Assembly: GCA_050295975.1 (NCBI GenBank)
Contig: JBNKQR010000052.1
Location: 1-20,379 of the forward strand
Source of the DNA: JAPHTQ01 sp050295975
GTDB taxonomy: Bacteria > Pseudomonadota > Gammaproteobacteria > Thiohalomonadales > Thiohalomonadaceae
DNA: 20,379 bases
Reading direction: 5' to 3'
The notes beneath the pieces were generated by a model. That model had not been told where the DNA came from and did not search any database. It saw only the letters and a program-made list of their open reading frames with translations. Shown here in pieces: positions 1-6,795 of this stretch; the stretch's first letter is position 1, and the number at the start of each line of letters is the position of its first letter. The translations under genes and the position numbers were made by a program.

Positions 1-263
1 CCCTGTCGCACTGGGTGGTGATCGAGGACGGCAAGATCAAAAACTACCAGGCGGTGGTTCCCAGCACCTGGAATGCCGGTCCCCGTGACCAGAACGACCA
101 GATTGGACCTTACGAGGCGTCGCTGATGGATAACCCGGTAGCCGACCCAGAGAAGCCACTGGAAGTGCTACGCACTGTTCATTCCTTTGACCCCTGCATT
201 GCATGTGCCATACATATGGTCGACACTGAAGAGCAGGAGATCGTTAAGGTCCAGGCGCTGTAA
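1..263 (+). CDS. hupL: [NiFe]-hydrogenase large subunit, C-terminal part (gene truncated by window edge)
   Basis: This is the last ~86 residues of the catalytic large subunit of an uptake [NiFe]-hydrogenase, which splits H2 and feeds electrons to the respiratory chain through the small subunit. The frame is open from base 3, with LSHWVVIEDGKIKNYQ at the left edge, so the GTG at 15 is an internal Val and not a start. The proximal nickel-binding motif DPCIACAIH is intact near the end; in the family the two cysteines of this C-terminal CxxC bind the Ni-Fe site. It is followed by a 15-residue tail that the cognate protease normally removes after the His during maturation. The stop at 261-263 is followed closely by the hupE ribosome binding site, so the gene is the upstream member of a four-gene run. 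Identification is very secure; the hupL symbol, rather than hyaB or hynL, rests on the following genes. Confidence 0.95.
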   Translation, partial: LSHWVVIEDGKIKNYQAVVPSTWNAGPRDQNDQIGPYEASLMDNPVADPEKPLEVLRTVHSFDPCIACAIHMVDTEEQEIVKVQAL

Positions 264-280
264 TTAGGAGGAGTAGAGAG

Positions 281-856
281 ATGATGAATCAATTCAAAAA
301 GACCATCGCCGTACTAGCACTGATGCTTAGCCCGGGCCTGGCCCTGGCCCACACCGGCCACTACACCGACGGCGGCCTGTGGCATGGTATGGTTCACCCG
401 CTGAGCGGACTCGACCACATGCTGGCGATGATCGCTGTCGGCCTCTGGGCCGCCTATGCCGGAGGCAAGGCGCTGTGGGCTCTGCCCGCATCCTTTGTCG
501 GAATGATGCTGGCCGGTGCCGGACTCGGCTTCGCCGGGATCGCCCTGCCGATGATGGAGCCGCTAATCCTCGCCTCCGTTGTGGTGCTGGGTCTGCTGGT
601 GGCCTTTAACATCCGCATGCCGCTGGTTCCGGGCATGGCGCTGGTCGCCCTGTTCGGCATGTTCCACGGTCAGGCCCACGCCCTGGAGATGGCCGCTGGT
701 ACCGCCACCTTTAGCTACGCCATCGGCTTCGCCCTGGTCACCGCCCTGCTGCACCTGGGCGGCATCGGCATCGGCTACTACCTGTTCCGTGGCTACGGCA
801 GAAGGTTGCTCGGAATCGGCACCGCCGGTGCGGGTCTCTTCATGACCTTCTCCTAA
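281..856 (+). CDS. hupE: HupE/UreJ family nickel permease-like membrane protein
   Basis: This 191-residue protein belongs to the HupE/UreJ family, inner-membrane proteins linked to nickel uptake for hydrogenase or urease. A cleavable signal peptide is visible (residues 1-23, KK then a hydrophobic stretch, ending ALA before HTGH), so the mature protein would start at a histidine. The family's histidine-rich motifs are present: HPLSGLDHMLAM at about residues 39-50 and FHGQAHALE in the second half. Five to six hydrophobic segments follow the signal peptide. The start at 281 has a strong ribosome binding site (AGGAGG about 8-13 bases upstream). The gene follows hupL by 17 bases and precedes hupD by 14, so they are probably co-transcribed. 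Length is normal for the family. The transport role is known for relatives and inferred here. Confidence 0.93.
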   Translation: MMNQFKKTIAVLALMLSPGLALAHTGHYTDGGLWHGMVHPLSGLDHMLAMIAVGLWAAYAGGKALWALPASFVGMMLAGAGLGFAGIALPMMEPLILASVVVLGLLVAFNIRMPLVPGMALVALFGMFHGQAHALEMAAGTATFSYAIGFALVTALLHLGGIGIGYYLFRGYGRRLLGIGTAGAGLFMTFS

Positions 857-870
857 AACAGGAGATCATC

Positions 871-1410
871 ATGGCACCCATACTGGTTATCGGACTGGGC
901 AACATCCTGATGCAGGACGAAGGGGTCGGCGTCCGCGTCGCGGAACTGCTGGAGAGCCGTTACCACATTCCCGATGAAGTGGAAGTGATCGACGGCGGCA
1001 CCACCGGCACCGAACTCTACCAACCGATGCGCGGCCGTGAGCGGCTCATCGTCACCGACTGCGTCAACACCGGCGCCCCCGCCGGTACTCTGGTGCGGTT
1101 GGCCGACGATGCGGTGCCCGCCTTCTTCACCACCAAAATCTCCAACCACCAGCTCGGCCTCTCCGACCTGCTGGGGCTACTGCAGATGAGCGGCGACCAG
1201 CCAAAACACGTCACCATCATCGGCATGGTCCCCTACGAGCTGAACAACAGCCTCGGCCTCTCCGAGGCCACCCTCGGCAAGATCGAAGAGATGCTGCAGA
1301 TGGTGGTCGACGAACTGGCCGACGCCGGGGTGACCCTCACCCTGCGCGACCAACCACTGCCCTGCTTCTGGGACAGCAAGACCCGTGAGGGCGAACCCCT
1401 GTGTGCATAG
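871..1410 (+). CDS. hupD: Hydrogenase maturation endopeptidase (HupD/HyaD/HybD family)
   Basis: This 179-residue protein is the nickel-dependent checkpoint protease that trims the C-terminal tail of the large subunit once the Ni-Fe cofactor has been inserted. It opens with the family signature GLGNILMQDEGVGV. The three metal-contacting residues known from HybD (Glu16, Asp62, His93) correspond to Glu17, Asp63 (in VTDCVNTG) and His93 (in ISNHQLGL). Its expected substrate, the HupL C-terminus ending DPCIACAIH plus a tail, is encoded just upstream, which supports a working pair. The ribosome binding site AGGAGA precedes the ATG. The last ten bases overlap the start of the next gene, a sign of translational coupling. 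Nothing looks truncated. Confidence 0.95.
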   Translation: MAPILVIGLGNILMQDEGVGVRVAELLESRYHIPDEVEVIDGGTTGTELYQPMRGRERLIVTDCVNTGAPAGTLVRLADDAVPAFFTTKISNHQLGLSDLLGLLQMSGDQPKHVTIIGMVPYELNNSLGLSEATLGKIEEMLQMVVDELADAGVTLTLRDQPLPCFWDSKTREGEPLCA

Positions 1411-1679
1411 GCATTCCGGTTCAGGTGATCGAATCCGACGAATTTACCGCCCGCTGCCGCGGGCGTAATGGCGAGGTGACGGTCAACCTGATGCTAGTCG
1501 GCGGGCCGCAACCACCGGGGACCTGGCTCACCAACTTCCTCGGCTCAGCGCGTGAAATTTTGAGTGAAGAGGATGCGCTCAATGCGGATAAAGCGCTGGA
1601 TGCACTTTCCGCAGTCATGTCTGGTGAGGAAGATATCGATTTTGATCAGTATTTTCCGGGGTTGGAGAGTAAGTCGTAA
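1401..1679 (+). CDS. hupF: HypC/HupF family hydrogenase assembly chaperone
   Basis: This 92-residue protein is of the HypC/HupC/HupF family, small chaperones that carry the Fe(CN)2CO unit or guard the immature large subunit. The essential N-terminal cysteine is present at residue 2 (MCIGIPVQV). I chose the GTG at 1401, inside the end of hupD, because it places Cys2 directly after the initiator as the family requires; no ATG can do this. The C-terminal part (GTWLTNFLGSAREIL and an acidic helix) is longer than classical HypC and resembles HupF, which in rhizobia stabilises HupL under oxygen. It is the last recognisable hup gene here; no hupG-K or hyp genes follow before the accessory region starts. 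HypC is the alternative name if no separate copy exists elsewhere. Confidence 0.88.
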   Translation: MCIGIPVQVIESDEFTARCRGRNGEVTVNLMLVGGPQPPGTWLTNFLGSAREILSEEDALNADKALDALSAVMSGEEDIDFDQYFPGLESKS

Positions 1680-1951
1680 ACTCCCGTCATTCCGGCTGCA
1701 ACCACTTCGTTTAACAACCTCGACACACCTGCCTCCATATTTTCAGTAAGAGTGCCCTCCAGCGCTACGTCTTGCCTTCATTGCAATATCAGAGTAAAAA
1801 ATGCAGAAGGATTCACCGGGCCAGGGAGTGCCGTCTCCACTCATCCACTAATGCCTCTGTTTAATTTGGTGTTGCAAACGCGGTTACTGTAATCCTGCTG
1901 TTTATAGTTTATTGGAAATACTTTCAGCCATTGCCAGTTTAGAGGGAAGCC

Positions 1952-2560
1952 ATGTCAAAGGTAATAAACGGAAAGTTTGTTGACACCAAGGTCATTCAGA
2001 AAATCCACAAAGGCTTGCACAAAGGGAAATTGACAGCTGTACACGCAATAGTCGTTCATCAGACAGGGGCATCTACTGCACAGCACACATTTAATTCTTA
2101 TGCCAACGCAGGCAATGGAGCCCATTTCCTAATTGACAAAAAGGGTCAAATATACCAAACAGCACTCCTTGATCAGGTCACATATCATATTGGAAAAATC
2201 CGATCTCGATGCATAGAGACAAAAGCGTGCTCCAAGACTGAATTATCTGTTGCAAACGCAATTTATCTAAAAAAAGGCCTGTCGTACCCGGTAATAGTGA
2301 AGAATCTCTATACACATGAAAAATCAAAGAGCTATCCAGATAGGTATCCCATGAATACTGATTCAGTCGGTATCGAGATTGTAGGAAAATACGATACGGC
2401 TAAAAAAATTTACGAATCGGTTACCGCCAATCAGAATGCATCCTTGAAATGGTTGATAAGTGAATTATCGACCCATCTAAGCTTAAAACAAGGCGATATA
2501 TACCGACATCCTGACGTGTCATACAAGCAGCCTTCCGAAGCAGCAACAGCCGCATGGTAA
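1952..2560 (+). CDS. N-acetylmuramoyl-L-alanine amidase (Amidase_2/PGRP type), candidate exported effector
   Basis: This 202-residue protein has the fold signature of zinc amidases that cut between MurNAc and the peptide stem of peptidoglycan. IVVHQTGAS at 33-41 supplies the first zinc ligand (His36); GAHFLIDKKGQIYQT at 56-70 is the typical core strand; VGIEIVGKY at 139-147 is the conserved Glu-containing strand; YRHPDVSYKQPSEA at 184-197 supplies the second histidine (His186), with Glu197 a possible third ligand. There is no N-terminal signal peptide and no cell-wall-binding repeat, so the enzyme must leave the cytoplasm by another route or act after lysis. Its stop codon is overlapped by a lipoprotein gene. 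A leaderless amidase with an exported partner is the layout of type VI amidase effectors and their immunity proteins, but phage lysin or cell-wall recycling roles are alternatives. No strong Shine-Dalgarno beyond AGAGGGAAG is seen. Confidence 0.88.
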   Translation: MSKVINGKFVDTKVIQKIHKGLHKGKLTAVHAIVVHQTGASTAQHTFNSYANAGNGAHFLIDKKGQIYQTALLDQVTYHIGKIRSRCIETKACSKTELSVANAIYLKKGLSYPVIVKNLYTHEKSKSYPDRYPMNTDSVGIEIVGKYDTAKKIYESVTANQNASLKWLISELSTHLSLKQGDIYRHPDVSYKQPSEAATAAW

Positions 2561-2946
2561 TGTTCATGAAGCGATTCGCATTTTTAATCTCGGCGTTACT
2601 TTTGACAATAGCTGGATGTGCTTCAGCCATTCCTGAGTTCTCCAATACTCACATTTCTGCTGTTGGCTCAGACTCCCCCAATGAATTTTGTTCCGACTTC
2701 TCGCTCACTGACGAACAGGCACTTGAGTTTCTCGGCAGAAGCAGAGAAGTCGAGATTGATGTATTCCACAACGATTACGACTATCTGCCGTGCTACGTAA
2801 AGGGCACGACAACGCGAAACCGAAGCAAGTGCGGTTTTGAGATCCGTGCCGGAGGCACTGTCGAACTGTCATGTGACAATGGCAAAGGGATTCTGATGGT
2901 CTGTGACACATGTGATCATCTATTAGGTGGCGAAGGGCAGGAGTAG
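2554..2946 (+). CDS. Small cysteine-rich lipoprotein overlapping the amidase gene, candidate immunity protein
   Basis: This protein of up to 130 residues begins with a lipoprotein signal: a Lys-Arg pair, a hydrophobic stretch FAFLISALLLTIAGC and a lipobox IAGC at residue 22. Three in-frame ATGs (2554, 2560, 2566) are possible; the third gives the most typical signal peptide (MKRFAFL). The gene overlaps the end of the amidase gene by up to seven bases, so translation is probably coupled. After the lipid-attachment cysteine there are six more cysteines, including CDTC near the end, consistent with three disulfides in the periplasm. I do not recognise a family. Co-translation with a cytoplasmically made amidase suggests a periplasmic protector against that enzyme; this is inference from layout only. 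Confidence 0.75.
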   Translation: MVMFMKRFAFLISALLLTIAGCASAIPEFSNTHISAVGSDSPNEFCSDFSLTDEQALEFLGRSREVEIDVFHNDYDYLPCYVKGTTTRNRSKCGFEIRAGGTVELSCDNGKGILMVCDTCDHLLGGEGQE

Positions 2947-3019
2947 CTGGTTGGGCAACCAAAGGTAGAGTCAAGTTTCAACAATTAGTTGGTCAGGTCC
3001 ATTTAACTATAGTCATACA

Positions 3020-3529
3020 ATGGAAAATAATATGACTGCATCTAAAGCCTTTGTGCTGCTGGCTCCAATCCTGACAGCCGTCGCAAGTACCTCTCTTGCA
3101 GAAGATTCTGTTTCGACTCACGCTGAGAGTGAGAAAATGGGTTGGTTGCACGGAAATTGCTTAGCAATAAAAGATTCTCACATACCCGCACATAGCAAAC
3201 TCAGTATCATTCTTCTCGATGAGCCAAAAAGCGTCAGCACAGGAGAGGTGCTTGGGCCTGCGAAATCTGGAGAACAGTGCTATCCGCTACTTGAAGATAG
3301 GCGTATGGCAAATATTGGTACCGGGTATTCATTCTATCTGGTTAATACCAAGGCGCAGATTAATCTAGCAATTGGCACTGTTGATAAAGAAATAGACACA
3401 CATAGATATAACTATTCATATTGCACAACATCAGAAGGGGTGCAATTCAGCGCCAATGAAGGTAGCAAGACTATTTGGTCAGGATATTACTATCTCGGAT
3501 ATGACTCTGAATCGACCTGTCCCGAATAG
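3020..3529 (+). CDS. Exported protein of unknown function, downstream of the amidase-lipoprotein pair
   Basis: This protein of up to 169 residues has a signal peptide (SKAFVLLAPILTAVASTSLA then ED). The ATG at 3032 (residue 5) may be the real start: it has a purine-rich GGAAAA a few bases upstream, whereas the first ATG has no visible ribosome binding site. The mature part has four cysteines (GNC, EQC, SYC, STC) that could form two disulfides, and an aromatic-rich C-terminus (SGYYYLGYDSEST). No enzyme motif or known family is evident. It lies 73 bases after the lipoprotein gene on the same strand and shares its AT-rich composition, so it may belong to the same cassette, perhaps as a second periplasmic protein. 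That it is a real gene is supported by the signal peptide and length. Confidence 0.65.
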   Translation: MENNMTASKAFVLLAPILTAVASTSLAEDSVSTHAESEKMGWLHGNCLAIKDSHIPAHSKLSIILLDEPKSVSTGEVLGPAKSGEQCYPLLEDRRMANIGTGYSFYLVNTKAQINLAIGTVDKEIDTHRYNYSYCTTSEGVQFSANEGSKTIWSGYYYLGYDSESTCPE

Positions 3530-3599
3530 ACTTGCTGCAATTGGAGTATGGTTGGAGACGATAGGGATGTGGGCCAGGGGGGCAGATTGGTGTCGCTTC

Positions 3600-3890
3600 G
3601 CGGCGTATAACGGCATTTAGAGCGGGTGGCTGACCCGCAGCAGGTCACTTTGCGAAGTCCGCCCAACTCCCTGCGCGACGTGCAGGATGCACTAGTGTCG
3701 CGGAGTACATGGACGTACGAGAGCGACCGCTTCGCCCGTTGAAGGGGGATGGCAGACGGGGCTCTCCTGCCCCGACTGCCACCGCGCGCCGTCCATGGCG
3801 CACCCCTGACGGGCTATTCCTTCAACGGACTCCAGTGCTCGGCTGCGTCTACGGGACCCAAAACCGCTTCGTTTAACATCTTCGTGTAGT
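3600..3890. repeat. Palindrome-rich structured intergenic element, probable dispersed repeat
   Basis: This GC-rich stretch sits in an AT-rich neighbourhood and is full of complementary arms. Examples are GTGCA-gga-TGCAC (3680-3692), GTCGC (3697-3701) with GCGAC (3723-3727), CCGTTGAAGG (3736-3745) with CCTTCAACGG (3819-3828), and nested inside it TGGCAGACGGGG (3750-3761) with CCCCGACTGCCA (3770-3781), one A-A mismatch, loop of 8. It could fold as a branched hairpin structure. A 77-codon open frame on the minus strand here has no gene-like features and is best seen as a by-product. The composition and nested arms suggest a dispersed repeat or a structural RNA; copy number cannot be judged from one window. 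Confidence 0.5.
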
Positions 3891-4024
3891 TTGGCGCTTG
3901 TCAGAAACGGTTCATTAGAGTACAAAAAAGAAATGCACGAGAAGGGACGTCAGTGAAATGCATCAAACCAATGACGAACGGATAGCACTAATACTCATAC
4001 TCCATTACCAATGTACATCTCCAG

Positions 4025-4049
4025 ATTAAAGGGCTCTGACCCCTTTAAT
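4025..4049. repeat. REP-like hairpin with GTCAGAG loop
   Basis: A perfect 9-bp stem, ATTAAAGGG paired with CCCTTTAAT, encloses the 7-base loop CTCTGAC (GTCAGAG on the minus strand). This resembles short palindromes scattered in many gammaproteobacterial genomes, often near REP-associated tyrosine transposases. No transposase gene is in this window. It lies 116 bases downstream of the helicase gene's stop on the minus strand and could also act as a weak transcription end point, though no T-run follows in that direction. Confidence 0.55.
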
Positions 4050-4164
4050 ACATATAATATCATTTTTTACCACGTCACTATTTCTATAGGTTGGTGTGCT
4101 CGGTAATATCCGCGCCAAAATAAAATATTGGTTGGGGTACCCCCTCCCAGTTACTAAATGCATA

Positions 4165-6660
4165 TTACGGTTGGTTCTTTATCTTATAAGGCACTGTGTA
4201 TGTATCAACGACATCAGAAGCCCGTAGTTTGTAAGCAATCAGCTTGCTCTGTATTTCGGCAGTATTTGCAAGCTGATTCGTGCTCGCGACAGCCGTGATA
4301 AATCCTTGAACAGATTTACAGAACTGTTCAAGCTTCTCTTGATTGATGATTCGAGTCGACGCTTCTGGTGATGCTGTATATTCGAACACATTGGAAGGAT
4401 GGATCATCAATGGAGTGTACAAACACTCATTCCCATATTTTTCTTCAAACCAGTTGCACGAGCCGTTCAGTTGATTGCAATAGCTTTTACTTATAGTTGA
4501 TGTAGTCGCTTCATTCTTACACTCAATGACAAGATATTGGTTGGCGCCGATCCGCCATAAAACATCTGGTCCTTTTTTGTACTCTTGCTCTGGTCGTTGA
4601 CCGGCAAAACCGAGGTATCGGCAAACACGTTTCATTGCCTCCTCGAATATGTGTGATGTACCTTCTTTGAACTGGAGTTCGTCAAGTATTCCATTTACCT
4701 CAACTACCAATTTATTTGGGTCTTGGTGTTGCGCAGATAGGAAATTACTACAGGCAACAGCTTGATTGAGAATGTCGCCAGCCATCTTGTGGTACTGGAT
4801 ACCATCTATCGGTTTGAGAACCCGTTTATTATCACTGGCGGCAGACATCTGAATCTTTTGAGCACTAGCTTTGTCGAACATATTGGTATACTCGGCAAGA
4901 AGCTGCTTGATATAGCCTTTCTCTTTTTTGTCGGCAATGTTATTTGCTAGTGTCTCCAGCCCCTGTGCCGCTTTAACTGGATTATTCTGCAGTGCAGCAT
5001 CATAAGCTGCGCGCATAGTGATTGTTGAATTATCCAGATTACCTTGTTTTGGGTATTTGAGGCTTGCCAGGACCCCCTTGCTCGCGGTGACCCATTGCTC
5101 GTTCCTCGACAAGCAATAATTCATTGTTTCAGTTAATTCCGAGATTGGCTTCCCTTTTATTTGCTCTGATACTTGGTCTGATAGTTGCAGTTGTGCTCGT
5201 GTCCCGGGAGATAGTTTGTCAATAGCTCCTTTTGAGTAGAGATGGCTTGTCAAATCACGCCCGACCAAGAACACAACACAGTAATCATCATTAGAGCGGA
5301 CTCCTCGCCCCATACCCTGCTCGATGCGCTGAACTATTTGGCTCATCTGTGTCTGGCTTCCCATCAAGATGCCCTGGCGGATTTTGTCGATCTTGCTGCG
5401 TACATCTGGGAATCCATCAATCACCAATAGGCGGCATGCGTCTTTAGGCAAATCAACACCATCATATTTGTTGATTAACACAGCCAAACCGACATGACCG
5501 CTTTTTAATTTATCAACACCCTCATACAGGTTTCCTGCGTGCAAGGTCAATGCCGCCGCATCTTTCCAGAATGCTGCTCTATAGGTGGATGGAACTATAA
5601 CAACAACATTCATGTATTCAGCGATAAATTTGCAGTATGATTTAATCTCGTCATCAGTGGTGTCGGTGTTAATTACTTGTGGAAGTAAAATCATCCTGTC
5701 ACCAATATCCCCTGCAGAGTCTGGCACTATTGGCGATTTGATGTGCAGTTCTTCGACACCAAAGTGGCTTACCAATATAGAGTCATCAACAAGGGTGGCG
5801 GTCATGAATATCTTTCGATCCGCGTCTGCAATGCTGGGGATCATGTGAAGAGGAATTGCATGAGGTGATATCTCGATACCACTGCTGCTTACAACACAAT
5901 TGCTCAACTTAATGGTTTCGCGTACCAGTGGCCAAACGAACTCCAGGTATTGTTCTTTGCTGTACTTGACAAGTATCTCGGTAATATCTGATATCCTGTC
6001 TTGCCAGGTCCAATAGGGCACCTGTAAGTAGCTGGTTGGGTCTCCAACTTCTATTTCGAAGGCTTTAGATTCGCACTCATCATGCATAGAATCATGAAAT
6101 ATCGAATAAAGTTCGTCGTAGGCATCTGATTCTCGAGGGATGTTTATTGTGAATTGATCTTCAACTGTGTTGATGCAGGCATGAGCATCATCAATAACAA
6201 GGCTGGATATCTTAAGTTTTGCCCCTTCATCCCCAACGCCAAAAACAGATTTCCCATTAACAAGCTTATATATATTTGCAACTAATATCGCTTTACCAGA
6301 AAGAAATCGTGGTGATTTTACATCATCTGTGACCTCGACGCCGAGCTCGCCTGCCGCATCTATAACTTGTTTAACAAGGTACTTGTCTGGGCAAATGTAG
6401 ACAGCAGGTGATCTACCTTCGTTTAAGCAGCTTTTTAGGATCAGTAATCCAACGACAGTCTTGCCGCTGCCAGTATTCATCTTTACAACAAGGCTGCCTT
6501 CATCGCGTCGTTCAAACCATTTTGCCCAGACTTGTGATTGCACGTCACGTGGGTACTGAAATTTTTCCGCATTCTTATGGGGTAATGCGTTAAATATTTC
6601 ACGAGGTGGTAACACCGTGTCGACGGTGCTTCCTGTGCCGATTTTACTAAAGTCGATCAT
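4165..6660 (-). CDS. DEAD/DEAH-type superfamily 2 helicase with C-terminal PD-(D/E)XK nuclease-like domain
   Basis: This 831-residue protein is a probable nucleic-acid translocase fused to a nuclease-like domain. Helicase motifs run in order: YPRDVQ (36-41, Q-motif-like), Walker A MNTGSGKT (61-68), Walker B variant VIDDAHAC (155-162), motif III MTATL (286-290), motif V-like NKYDGVDLP (397-405) and motif VI QRIEQGMGRGVRS (444-456). A helical linker follows. At 697-715 the pattern GPDVLWR...YLVIECK gives Asp699, Glu713 and Lys715, the catalytic triad of PD-(D/E)XK nucleases such as Mrr/RecB-type domains. The ATG has a good ribosome binding site (AAGGAGAG, about 7 bases upstream). It lies 135 bases downstream of the unknown 275-aa gene on the same strand. 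The combination of helicase and nuclease in an AT-rich accessory stretch points to a phage-defence or plasmid-restriction role; DNA repair is an alternative. The domain call is strong, the biological role is inference. Confidence 0.85.
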   Translation of the reverse strand: MIDFSKIGTGSTVDTVLPPREIFNALPHKNAEKFQYPRDVQSQVWAKWFERRDEGSLVVKMNTGSGKTVVGLLILKSCLNEGRSPAVYICPDKYLVKQVIDAAGELGVEVTDDVKSPRFLSGKAILVANIYKLVNGKSVFGVGDEGAKLKISSLVIDDAHACINTVEDQFTINIPRESDAYDELYSIFHDSMHDECESKAFEIEVGDPTSYLQVPYWTWQDRISDITEILVKYSKEQYLEFVWPLVRETIKLSNCVVSSSGIEISPHAIPLHMIPSIADADRKIFMTATLVDDSILVSHFGVEELHIKSPIVPDSAGDIGDRMILLPQVINTDTTDDEIKSYCKFIAEYMNVVVIVPSTYRAAFWKDAAALTLHAGNLYEGVDKLKSGHVGLAVLINKYDGVDLPKDACRLLVIDGFPDVRSKIDKIRQGILMGSQTQMSQIVQRIEQGMGRGVRSNDDYCVVFLVGRDLTSHLYSKGAIDKLSPGTRAQLQLSDQVSEQIKGKPISELTETMNYCLSRNEQWVTASKGVLASLKYPKQGNLDNSTITMRAAYDAALQNNPVKAAQGLETLANNIADKKEKGYIKQLLAEYTNMFDKASAQKIQMSAASDNKRVLKPIDGIQYHKMAGDILNQAVACSNFLSAQHQDPNKLVVEVNGILDELQFKEGTSHIFEEAMKRVCRYLGFAGQRPEQEYKKGPDVLWRIGANQYLVIECKNEATTSTISKSYCNQLNGSCNWFEEKYGNECLYTPLMIHPSNVFEYTASPEASTRIINQEKLEQFCKSVQGFITAVASTNQLANTAEIQSKLIAYKLRASDVVDTYTVPYKIKNQP

Positions 6661-6795
6661 GGTGCACTCTCCTTATGTAGTAATATACTGCATTATCCGT
6701 AATAGTTTCCAGGATTAAACATCAGTCGATGTGCGCCGCTTGAGTATGTCCGACTACAGGTGAAGTGGGGTGGCAACTCAAGTTTTGAGCAATTG

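Noticed and set aside
3692..3925. 77-codon minus-strand open frame
   Set aside because: It lies inside the palindromic element, has no ribosome binding site and its sequence is Arg/Ser/Gly-rich as expected from reading GC-rich palindromes.
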